DNA of 6,434 nt, taken from positions 1 through 6,434 of the forward strand of contig CAMWKY010000127.1 in assembly GCA_947174965.1 (NCBI GenBank), in the 5' to 3' direction. Shown here one piece after another: positions 1 to 4,273 of the stretch. This stretch comes from an uncultured Ruminococcus sp. (GTDB taxonomy: Bacteria; Bacillota; Clostridia; Oscillospirales; Ruminococcaceae). Position 1 is the first letter of the stretch. Each line of letters begins with the position of its first letter. Position numbers and translations under genes: made by a program. A model generated the notes under the pieces. That model was not told the origin of the DNA. It was given only the letters and a program-made list of their open reading frames with translations, and ran no database searches.

Positions 1-2
1 GC

Positions 3-18
3 TTTGTTAGTAAACAAA
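3..18. promoter_or_regulatory. Operator-like palindrome
   Basis: TTTGTTAGTAAACAAA has perfect 6-base arms (3-8 and 13-18) around a 4-base centre. It overlaps the -35 of the proposed rightward promoter and lies just past the predicted start point of the leftward promoter, so one bound dimer could affect both directions. A related half-site, TTTGTC, is at 53-58. The natural candidate ligand is the XRE protein encoded at 81-284 or a repressor left of the window. The palindrome is seen directly; its role as an operator is inferred. Confidence 0.5.
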
Positions 19-33
19 CATCTTTTATTTAAT
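5..33 (+). promoter_or_regulatory. Candidate rightward early promoter
   Basis: TTGTTA (5-10) and TTTAAT (28-33) are separated by 17 bases, matching 4 of 6 and 5 of 6 consensus positions. A start near 40 would give a short leader before the ribosome binding site AAGGAGG at 67-73. The -35 lies inside the palindrome at 3-18. It is weaker than the opposing leftward promoter, so rightward expression may depend on regulation. An alternative -10 is CATAAT (39-44), but it has no good -35. Confidence 0.35.
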
Positions 34-60
34 TATATCATAATGAAAAATATTTGTCAA
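32..60 (-). promoter_or_regulatory. Strong leftward sigma-70/sigma-A promoter
   Basis: On the minus strand the -35 is TTGACA (60 down to 55), the spacer is exactly 17 bases, and the -10 is TATAAT (37 down to 32). The -10 is preceded by TGA, giving an extended TGnTATAAT element. Every consensus position matches, which is rare for chance. Transcription would start near position 25 and run left out of the window, probably into a repressor or integrase operon of the element. The downstream gene is not visible. Confidence 0.8.
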
Positions 61-80
61 TAGATTAAGGAGGAATTTTT

Positions 81-284
81 TTGGAAAGTTCAATTCTTGC
101 TGTAAGGATTCAGGCTTGCAGAAAATATGCACAGCTTACACAGGAAGAGGTTGCGAAAAAAACAGAGACAACACGTTCAACGGTTGCACAATGGGAGAAC
201 GGCTTAATAGTTCCGACACTTGCACAGCTTGAGAAAATTTGCAGAGCACTTGAATGTAAATCAATTGATATTCTTGGCTTTTAA
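81..284 (+). CDS. XRE/Cro-family helix-turn-helix regulator
   Basis: A 67-residue protein that is essentially one lambda-repressor-like DNA-binding domain. Residues 9-65 form the five-helix fold; the HTH spans about residues 20-40, with TQEEVAKKTETTRSTV followed by the hallmark QWENG and then the P-T-L-x-x-L-x-x-I-C helix. There is no C-terminal dimerization or protease domain, so it resembles Cro or a small repressor more than a CI-type repressor. The start is TTG at 81, seven bases after a perfect AAGGAGG (67-73); no ATG lies in a suitable place. The gene is first in the rightward series and sits beside the divergent promoters and the palindrome at 3-18, which it probably binds. The family is clear; the specific role as a lysis-lysogeny switch protein is inferred. 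Confidence 0.9.
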   Translation: MESSILAVRIQACRKYAQLTQEEVAKKTETTRSTVAQWENGLIVPTLAQLEKICRALECKSIDILGF

Positions 285-297
285 GGAGGTGAAACAA

Positions 298-558
298 GTG
301 ACCGCAAATGAAAAAATAACTGCATTTCTTACATCTGATACGGAGAAACTCGCTGAAATTGTGGACAAGCACCCGTTTCAGATACCAGTGCCCGTGATTG
401 CTGACTGGTGGCACTGCTCAGAGGACAGTGTAAGAAATGCACTCAGACAGCATGGATTTCTTGGCATCGCACAGAAACAGCCGGGCAAAGTCAATGCAGG
501 ATTTGTAATACCGACAGGACACTTTGTCCGCTGGTATGTGTGCAAATGGAGTACTTGA
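298..558 (+). CDS. Small HTH DNA-binding protein, excisionase-like
   Basis: An 86-residue protein starting at GTG 298, with AAGGAGG (283-289) overlapping the stop of the XRE gene, so the two are probably co-transcribed and translationally coupled. The same frame is open further upstream, but those starts lie inside the XRE gene and lack a ribosome binding site. Residues about 29-57 (IPVPVIADWWHCSEDSVRNA and following) look like a helix-turn-helix: a short helix, a turn at HCSED and a recognition helix SVRNALRQHG. A wing-like segment and the motif VIPTGHFVRWY follow. This arrangement recalls excisionase/MerR-like HTH proteins of Firmicutes phages and integrative elements. The protein could be an excisionase or a second early regulator; sequence alone does not decide. 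That it is a real gene is well supported. Confidence 0.75.
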   Translation: MTANEKITAFLTSDTEKLAEIVDKHPFQIPVPVIADWWHCSEDSVRNALRQHGFLGIAQKQPGKVNAGFVIPTGHFVRWYVCKWST

Positions 559-560
559 TT

Positions 561-851
561 ATGACGGATTTTACTCAGGACGACCTGAAAGCCATAAAAT
601 ACGCACTGGAACTTGCATCAGAAATAATTGACAGAATGATTGATGTTGAGGAAGTACCTGAATATCGTTTAATTGACTGTATCGGCGAAAATAATGTTAT
701 TGTCTGCTATGGTACATACGAAGAAGTCCAGGATTCAGCGGAACAGTGGATTGACGATTCAGACGGCTGTTGCGACCTTGAAATTCAGCAGTACGACAGC
801 GGACGTGAGCAGTACATCACAGTTGAATATATCGGTAAAAATATGGGGTGA
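561..851 (+). CDS. Small acidic hypothetical protein (paralogue of 1344-1502)
   Basis: A 96-residue acidic protein of unknown function. ATG 561 is chosen because GGAG (548-551) lies nine bases upstream, two bases after the preceding gene's stop; ATG 546 in the same frame has no ribosome binding site. Residues 1-33 form a predicted helix (TDFTQDDLKAIKYALELASE). Residues 35-75 align without gaps to residues 6-46 of the 52-residue protein at 1344-1502, with 15 of 41 identities including the motif W-I-x-x-x-D-G-x-C-x-L. This small domain therefore occurs twice in the window, once with and once without a helical N-terminal part. No catalytic motif or membrane segment is visible. The stop codon lies within the tRNA-like element at 845-883. 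Confidence 0.75.
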   Translation: MTDFTQDDLKAIKYALELASEIIDRMIDVEEVPEYRLIDCIGENNVIVCYGTYEEVQDSAEQWIDDSDGCCDLEIQQYDSGREQYITVEYIGKNMG

Positions 852-883
852 CCACGTCACTGCGGTTCAAATCCGCACACCCC
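845..883 (+). ncRNA. tRNA-like minihelix 1 (acceptor stem plus T-arm)
   Basis: GGGGTG (845-850) pairs fully with CACCCC (878-883). Between them are a 10-base linker (851-860) and a 17-base T-arm: TGCGG (861-865) pairs with CCGCA (873-877) around the 7-base loop TTCAAAT (866-872). The loop fits the tRNA T-loop consensus, with the G53-C61 closing pair, T54, T55, C56 and A58. The linker ends in GTCAC, like a tRNA variable loop. There is no D-arm or anticodon arm, and no matching 5' acceptor strand further upstream, so this is not a normal tRNA. It overlaps the stop codon of the preceding gene. An alternative hairpin pairs GTGAC (848-852) with GTCAC (856-860). It could be an attachment-site remnant, but the paired 5' strand argues for a folded RNA. 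Confidence 0.55.
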
Positions 884-915
884 TCTCTCCTTAATTTTTT
901 GATTTTATCTTATTT

Positions 916-933
916 TGCCTGCAAATTCAGGCA
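916..933 (+). other. Stem-loop between the two tRNA-like elements
   Basis: TGCCTG (916-921) pairs perfectly with CAGGCA (928-933) around the 6-base loop CAAATT. A T-rich tract precedes it (891-916) and no T-run follows, so it does not look like an intrinsic terminator. It probably acts as a spacer or as part of the structured leader. The pairing is seen directly; the function is unknown. Confidence 0.4.
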
Positions 934-940
934 TATTTAC

Positions 941-981
941 GGACTGTAAAAGCCGTAGCAGGTGCAAATCCTGAACAGTCC
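941..981 (+). ncRNA. tRNA-like minihelix 2 (acceptor stem plus T-arm)
   Basis: GGACTGT (941-947) pairs over 7 of 7 bases with ACAGTCC (975-981), the length of a true tRNA acceptor stem. Inside are a 10-base linker (948-957) and a 17-base T-arm (958-974), in which CAGG (959-962) pairs with CCTG (970-973) around TGCAAAT (963-969). The outermost T-stem position is a G-A mismatch. The loop keeps G53-C61, T54, C56, A57, A58 and T60 but has G at position 55. The linker and T-arm lengths are identical to those of element 1 while the stem sequences differ completely. A competing hairpin could form between TACGG (938-942) and CCGTA (953-957). Confidence 0.55.
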
Positions 982-997
982 GCCTTATAACCGTTTC

Positions 998-1021
998 TGC
1001 CGTTGAACGTTATCAGCGGTA
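998..1021 (+). promoter_or_regulatory. AACGTTAT-loop hairpin, copy 1 (leader of 1046)
   Basis: CCGTTG (1000-1005) pairs with CAGCGG (1014-1019), including one G-U, around the 8-base loop AACGTTAT (1006-1013). Two more outer pairs (998/1021 and a G-U at 999/1020) extend the stem to 8. CGTTTC lies just upstream (992-997), and its CGTT could pair with the loop's AACG as a pseudoknot. The same loop recurs at 1892-1899. The hairpin ends 12 bases before the GGAG of the next gene. Confidence 0.5.
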
Positions 1022-1045
1022 ATCAATTAAAAAGGAGTTTTTACA

Positions 1046-1354
1046 ATGAAAAGACAGGAACACAAAGGTATCAATGCAAAAATTATGAAGATTATGTCGC
1101 TCGCTTTGGAGATTTCTCCGGCTGACGCAGAAAAGAAAGACGGACAGCCACACGTTTTCGTGGAGTATTTTCCACACATCTTGGGGCTTGAAGTAGTTGT
1201 TTGGCTAAATGGCTGGGAGGAAGATAAAGATGCTGATTACCGTGCTGGCTTTGGCGGCTATCATAATAACGCTTGTGAGCAAGCCGATGAGATTATCACT
1301 TATCTCGAAAATCTTAAATCAAGCAAAACGGAGAGTGGTACTAATGGAAGATAA
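1046..1354 (+). CDS. Hypothetical phage-type protein, 102 residues
   Basis: ATG 1046 follows GGAG (1034-1037) with an eight-base gap, so the start is firm. The protein has a basic N-terminus (MKRQEHKGINAKIMKIM), a central beta-rich stretch (HVFVEYFPHILGLEVVVWLNGW, about residues 36-57), an aromatic/glycine patch DADYRAGFGGYHNN, and a C-terminal helix ADEIITYLENLKSSK. The hydrophobic central stretch contains charged and proline residues and is not a membrane segment. I do not recognise the family. It is the first gene after the structured 852-1045 leader and overlaps the next gene by 11 bases, so the two are likely coupled. Small proteins of this kind in early phage modules are often host-takeover or accessory factors, but nothing here shows that. 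Confidence 0.7.
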   Translation: MKRQEHKGINAKIMKIMSLALEISPADAEKKDGQPHVFVEYFPHILGLEVVVWLNGWEEDKDADYRAGFGGYHNNACEQADEIITYLENLKSSKTESGTNGR

Positions 1355-1502
1355 AAAATACTGCCTCGTTGACCGCTATGAAAATTATGGTGTTGTGGGA
1401 TATTATGATACAAAGAAAGAACTGAAACAGGCGGCTAAGGAATGGATAGAAACAACAGACGGCGAATGTTATCTGATAATCGGTGTTGCGAAAGATGAAT
1501 AA
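1344..1502 (+). CDS. Small protein, paralogue of the 561-851 C-terminal domain
   Basis: A 52-residue acidic protein. ATG 1344 has GGAG (1330-1333) ten bases upstream and lies 11 bases inside the end of the preceding gene; earlier in-frame starts lie deep in that gene. Residues 6-46 align without gaps to residues 35-75 of the protein at 561-851 (15 of 41 identical). They share Y-x-L-x-D at the start, a central YxT, E and A positions, and W-I-x-x-x-D-G-x-C-x-L near the end. The predicted layout is strand-strand-helix-strand, a small alpha/beta domain. Function unknown. The stop overlaps the AAAGGAG that serves the next gene. Confidence 0.7.
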   Translation: MEDKKYCLVDRYENYGVVGYYDTKKELKQAAKEWIETTDGECYLIIGVAKDE

Positions 1503-1512
1503 AGGAGTAAAA

Positions 1513-1740
1513 ATGATTATGAAAAACAAACTTGAAATTCATTTAGTTAAGGATGCTGAAGATGAAACTTCGATTAATATTTCTGCAAATTTGAGTTATA
1601 TTGAAGCAAAAGCTGCGACACTGGCACTTTTGAATCATCTGGGAAATGCATTTACAAAAACATCTGTTGAGAAATTAGCGTTTTTGAAAAGTATTCATGA
1701 CGAAATGGAAAAACTTATACTTAATTTCTTACTTTTTTGA
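1513..1740 (+). CDS. Hypothetical protein, 75 residues, with altered C-terminus
   Basis: ATG 1513 follows AAAGGAG (1501-1507) by five bases; ATG 1519 is an alternative, and upstream in-frame starts lack a site. The N-terminus looks like a short beta strand (KNKLEIHLVKDAEDETSINI), followed by helices ANLSYIEAKAATLALLNHLG and VEKLAFLKSIHDEMEKLIL. I recognise no family. The frame ends MEKLILNFLLF and then stops. A near copy of this tail's DNA recurs 53 bases later, in the -1 frame, encoding EELILKTLLDT before a stop. A one-base slip in the T-run at 1733-1738 would join the frames. The annotated C-terminus may therefore be a truncated or frameshifted form of a protein about 18 residues longer. 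Confidence 0.65.
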   Translation: MIMKNKLEIHLVKDAEDETSINISANLSYIEAKAATLALLNHLGNAFTKTSVEKLAFLKSIHDEMEKLILNFLLF

Positions 1741-1787
1741 AATATATTCGTGGTGCAACGGAAGAACTTATACTTAAAACCTTGCTT
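1707..1787 (+). repeat. Imperfect direct repeat at the 3' end of the 1513 gene
   Basis: The 28-base segments 1707-1734 and 1760-1787 match at most positions, sharing GGAA, then AACTTATACTTAA, then CTT and CTT. The offset of 53 bases is not a multiple of three, so the second copy encodes a similar peptide tail (EELILKTLL) only in a shifted frame. This points to a local duplication, or to a gene whose end was shifted by an indel. Confidence 0.6.
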
Positions 1788-1800
1788 GATACTTAATTGA

Positions 1801-1849
1801 AAGGCTTCTGAACGGCTGAGCCTTAATCAGCTGTATCCCAAAGGCTGAT
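1801..1849 (+). promoter_or_regulatory. Paired hairpins with a mutually exclusive alternative
   Basis: AAGGCT (1801-1806) pairs with AGCCTT (1819-1824), and ATCAGC (1826-1831) pairs with GCTGAT (1844-1849); both loops are 12 bases. AAGGCT occurs again at 1841-1846, so AGCCTT could instead pair downstream, which breaks both hairpins. The first loop contains TGAACGG, like other hairpins in the window. This is the layout of an RNA switch or attenuator, although no T-run terminator follows. The pairing is seen; the regulation is inferred. Confidence 0.35.
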
Positions 1850-1884
1850 ATTTTAAATAAACTTCTTTTTAATTACGTTTCCGG

Positions 1885-1906
1885 AGGACTGAACGTTATC
1901 AGTCCT
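1885..1906 (+). promoter_or_regulatory. AACGTTAT-loop hairpin, copy 2 (leader of 2000)
   Basis: AGGACTG (1885-1891) pairs perfectly with CAGTCCT (1900-1906) around AACGTTAT (1892-1899). The loop is identical to copy 1 at 1006-1013 but the stem is different and fully complementary. CGTTTC again lies just upstream (1876-1881) and could pair with the loop's AACG. The recurrence of loop, stem length and upstream CGTTTC supports a selected RNA element. Confidence 0.55.
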
Positions 1907-1918
1907 GCCCGCCAGAAC

Positions 1919-1962
1919 GGTATCGGACAAGATGCCATAAAAAAGGTACAGGACAATGTGCC
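1919..1962 (+). promoter_or_regulatory. Tandem GGACAA-loop hairpins upstream of the replication gene
   Basis: GGTATC (1919-1924) pairs with GATGCC (1931-1936), and GGTACA (1945-1950) pairs with TGTGCC (1957-1962). Each is 6 bp with one U-G, and each has the identical hexaloop GGACAA. The inner pairs differ in a compensating way (TC/GA versus CA/TG). The period is 26 bases, and the second hairpin ends 22 bases before AAAGGAG. GGA in a hexaloop is how CsrA/RsmE-type proteins recognise RNA, and the second copy resembles their preferred GUACAxGGA context. A phage RNA-binding repressor, or a DNA role as paired iterons at an origin, are alternatives. Confidence 0.5.
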
Positions 1963-1999
1963 GACAGTAAAAGACAAGACTTACAAAGGAGAAAATTTT

Positions 2000-3418
2000 A
2001 TGAAATTGAAATTGAAAACTAAGGGCGGTTTATGGATTCCAGACTGCCTGTTATGCGGACTTGATATGCAGTACAATACATTTATGGCTACCTATATGCT
2101 GATTTTCAGTTACACACATAAAAGTGAAAATGACTGGATCGAAGGCGGTAAAATTTTTATCACTAAAAAAATAAATGCCAAATCACAGACCAGCGCAAGA
2201 GATGCTTTGGAAAAACTTGAAGCAGAGGGGCTTATTGTTACAAGAAAACGAAAAACGCCAAGACACACTTATACAGACTATCGTATTAATGAGCAGTATC
2301 TGATTGATAAGGGATTAGTAGATGTTGAAGAAGAAACTTCAGAAATACCTGAAGAAAAACCAGTGCAGAAAGCTGAATCAGAGCCGGCATTTATTCCTAA
2401 TGAGCAGGAGTTCGTATGCGATATGAACGAAATGAATCTTCCTGAACCTGAACCGACTCAGCCAAAACCTGAAATTATACACGAACCTGTACAGCTTTAC
2501 GGAGAGTATAAGAACGTGTTGCTTACGGAAAGCGAGTACAGAAAACTTGATGAGCAGTTCGGAAAAGTATTCACTGAAATAACACTGAAAAGATTTTCTG
2601 AATACGTTTTCAACACTGCAAAATATTCAACTTACAGAAATCATAATGAGATACTGAAAAAGTGGTGTGGTGAGGATAAAATAAAGGCTGAAAAATCAGC
2701 CGAAAAACAGCATCATCAAATTTTGAGCAAAAAATTATCAGAATCTGATACGGGTAATAAATATAGTAAATCTATTGTTTATGATTCTCTCTCTCAATCA
2801 GCACCGAATGAAAAGAGTGAATATTCTGATAAAATAAGTTTTTGTGAAGTACTGAAAAAAATGGGTTCTGTTCTTGCAAACAGCAATGCAAAAAGTGAAA
2901 ATGATTTTCAGCAGCTTGACTATATAGCAAGAGAAACAGAAAAATGCAGTATTCCTTTTGATTTTGTCGGCAAGCCTCATGCAATGAAATCTGCTTTGAA
3001 ATTCATGTTTGCTGACAGTTACAACAGAAAAAATGATGTATACAGCGAAGAACTCAGATGCAGTGCAAATGGCTTTATTCAGGCACTTGCAGAACTTGCA
3101 TCAGATAATTCTACCATAATCAGAAGGCGGAAAGTCTATGGACTTGATGTTGTCGAAAAAATCAATCAGATGTTCAGGGACGACTGTCAGATGCCTCATG
3201 TCAGATTACAGAATTTTATGAAATTCTATGCTAAAAAAGTCTCTGAAACAACGGTACATAGCGAAAAAGCGTTCATGAAAGCAATATGGTGGGAGTACCT
3301 TGACAGTGACATAAGAACAGCCCATGCCTTTTCTGAACTCTATTATCCTGCTGAAAGTTTTGATGAATACAACTTTGCTAAGCAGATACATAATCATAAT
3401 TTGCTGAGCGGTTTATAA
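2000..3418 (+). CDS. Winged-helix replication organizer/initiator-like protein
   Basis: A 472-residue protein. ATG 2000 follows AAAGGAG (1985-1991) by eight bases; GTG 1958 in frame lies in the tandem hairpins and is less likely. Residues about 10-100 form a winged-helix DNA-binding domain of the phage replisome-organizer N-terminal type, with recognition helix SARDALEKLEAEGLIVTRKR and a wing at 85-97. A Glu/Pro-rich linker (about 108-162) follows. Residues 167-225 start YGEYKNVLLTESEYRKL and run to RNHNEILKKWCGED, a module common in DnaD-like replication proteins of Firmicutes phages and integrative elements. Residues about 250-472 are unfamiliar, helical, and end with many aromatic and His residues. 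It probably binds the element's origin and recruits the host helicase loader. The replication role is from family knowledge; the origin is not located. Confidence 0.75.
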   Translation: MKLKLKTKGGLWIPDCLLCGLDMQYNTFMATYMLIFSYTHKSENDWIEGGKIFITKKINAKSQTSARDALEKLEAEGLIVTRKRKTPRHTYTDYRINEQYLIDKGLVDVEEETSEIPEEKPVQKAESEPAFIPNEQEFVCDMNEMNLPEPEPTQPKPEIIHEPVQLYGEYKNVLLTESEYRKLDEQFGKVFTEITLKRFSEYVFNTAKYSTYRNHNEILKKWCGEDKIKAEKSAEKQHHQILSKKLSESDTGNKYSKSIVYDSLSQSAPNEKSEYSDKISFCEVLKKMGSVLANSNAKSENDFQQLDYIARETEKCSIPFDFVGKPHAMKSALKFMFADSYNRKNDVYSEELRCSANGFIQALAELASDNSTIIRRRKVYGLDVVEKINQMFRDDCQMPHVRLQNFMKFYAKKVSETTVHSEKAFMKAIWWEYLDSDIRTAHAFSELYYPAESFDEYNFAKQIHNHNLLSGL

Positions 3419-3432
3419 ATGGAGATTGAAAA

Positions 3433-3600
3433 ATGACTGAATACACTTTTTATGTCTGTTTGAATGATGCAGAACACAAAGTTACTGTAAAGGAAAAAGA
3501 CCAAAGCGATGCACTCAGAAAGTGTAGAGAAATTCTCTGTGTTCAGCCTGATGATGAATTTTATATACTCGAAATCTTCATCAATAAGTCATCAGGATAG
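3433..3600 (+). CDS. Small hypothetical protein, 55 residues
   Basis: The start is ATG 3433, with GGAG (3421-3424) eight bases upstream and the preceding stop 14 bases away, so it is likely in the same transcript. The protein begins MTEYTFYVCLNDAEHKVTV, a likely beta hairpin. A helix (KDQSDALRKCREILC) and another strand (DDEFYILEIFI) follow, giving a compact beta-beta-alpha-beta layout. Three cysteines are present (9, 31 and 36) without a metal-site pattern. I do not recognise a family. It is supported mainly by the good ribosome binding site and by a sensible amphipathic pattern. Confidence 0.65.
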   Translation: MTEYTFYVCLNDAEHKVTVKEKDQSDALRKCREILCVQPDDEFYILEIFINKSSG

Positions 3601-3630
3601 TAAATTTTTGTATAAAAAATATTGTATTCT

Positions 3631-3667
3631 GGCTGAACGGTGAGCCTGTATGTAAAATCAAGCGTTC
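3631..3667 (+). promoter_or_regulatory. Candidate H-type pseudoknot in the leader of 3708
   Basis: GGCT (3631-3634) pairs with AGCC (3643-3646) around GAACGGTG. Five loop bases, GAACG (3635-3639), are exactly complementary to CGTTC at 3663-3667, so an H-type pseudoknot is possible. CGTTC can alternatively pair with GAATG (3671-3685 region, ending before GGTAAA). It belongs to the GAACG-loop group seen at 1005, 1810 and 1891. The 4-bp first stem is short, so confidence is low. Confidence 0.3.
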
Positions 3668-3707
3668 TGACTTCAGCTTTGAATGGTAAATAACAGGAGG
3701 AATTAGC

Positions 3708-4040
3708 ATGAGTAAAGTAATCTGCGACAAATGCGGAAATGATTTTGCAATAAATCAGTCTGACTTTGAAGAAATCCGCAGAGGCGATATTACAGTACAG
3801 TATTTCCGCTGTCCTGCGTGCCTTGCGAAGTACCACATCTGCACAACAAATTTCGAAATGCGACGTCTTATCAGAAAACGTGTTGAAATTCAGAACGATA
3901 TTGCAAGCAGTCCGAATGCAAGAAAGTCAAGAAGACTTAAGGACAGACTTGACAAGATAATTGCACAGCAGAAAAAAGTGTTCCCTGAACTCAAAAAGTT
4001 AGGTGAGGAAATCCTGAATGGTGATGACAGTACCGAATGA
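3708..4040 (+). CDS. Zinc-ribbon and coiled-coil hypothetical protein
   Basis: A 110-residue protein whose ATG follows AGGAGG (3695-3700) by seven bases. Cysteine pairs C6-x2-C9 and C35-x2-C38 form a zinc ribbon (CDKCG and CPAC), with beta strands between them. Residues about 52-103 are a basic, helical, probably coiled-coil region (RRLIRKRVEIQND to LKKLGEEIL) with a positively charged face (ARKSRRLKDR). The combination suggests nucleic-acid or protein binding. Similar small zinc-ribbon proteins are common in Clostridia phages and conjugative elements, without known function. The stop overlaps the next start (ATGA), so the two genes are translationally coupled. A stretch of leader with a possible pseudoknot precedes it. 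Confidence 0.8.
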   Translation: MSKVICDKCGNDFAINQSDFEEIRRGDITVQYFRCPACLAKYHICTTNFEMRRLIRKRVEIQNDIASSPNARKSRRLKDRLDKIIAQQKKVFPELKKLGEEILNGDDSTE

Positions 4041-4273
4041 ATGATGAAAAATGCCGATTTTTCAAGAAAACAAAACGCTGTTATATTCTGATAGGCAAGA
4101 AATGCAATGGAACTGATACAAACTGCTCTTTCTATAAAACTGATGAACAGTTCCAACGAGAATGTGACAGAGCGATATTGATAAACCGCAGAAAATTCAA
4201 CTGTGAGCATTGCAAATATAGTCCTGTTCCGTGCGAATTATCTAAATGTTATGAGGAAAATGAAAATGATTAA
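4037..4273 (+). CDS. Cysteine-rich hypothetical protein, 78 residues
   Basis: ATG 4037 overlaps the preceding stop by the ATGA arrangement, with no separate strong ribosome binding site, which suggests reinitiation. Nine cysteines (6, 15, 23, 30, 43, 56, 59, 66 and 71) are spread along a short, charged protein. The C56-x2-C59 plus C66/C71 group looks like one metal site, and C6/C15/C23/C30 another. The CNGTDTNCSFYKTDEQF section, followed by a helical stretch with basic residues, is a pattern I associate with uncharacterised Clostridia phage proteins. No enzymatic motif is visible. It may bind zinc and nucleic acid. Confidence 0.75.
   Translation: MNDEKCRFFKKTKRCYILIGKKCNGTDTNCSFYKTDEQFQRECDRAILINRRKFNCEHCKYSPVPCELSKCYEENEND

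Noticed and set aside
800..883. A complete tRNA gene ending in the TTCAAAT T-arm
   Set aside because: No 5' acceptor strand matching CACCCC exists about 70 bases upstream, and no D or anticodon arm can be found. The only complementary strand is at 845-850, which gives a 39-base minihelix.
860..883. A tRNA 3' end acting as a phage attachment site
   Set aside because: Possible, but there are two such units, both have paired 5' strands, no integrase gene is adjacent in the window, and no direct repeat of the segment is present. Kept only as an alternative.
673..894. Alternative plus frame overlapping 561-851
   Set aside because: Low-complexity Ser/Thr-rich translation, no ribosome binding site, and it runs through the tRNA-like element.
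884..916. Intrinsic terminator formed by the 845-883 stem and the following T-rich tract
   Set aside because: The T-rich stretch begins several bases after the stem and is broken by A, G and C; no continuous U-run directly follows the hairpin.
1707..1787. CRISPR-like or iteron array
   Set aside because: Only two imperfect copies, one of them within a coding 3' end; no regular spacing or further copies were found.
1820..1999. An upstream extension of the 2000-3418 gene (the frame is open from 1820, with GTG at 1958)
   Set aside because: No start codon with a proper ribosome binding site; the region is explained by hairpins, and ATG 2000 has AAAGGAG at ideal spacing.
3601..3630. Promoter around TATAAA (3611-3616)
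   Set aside because: No acceptable -35 sequence at 16-18 bases upstream; the AT-richness alone explains the match.
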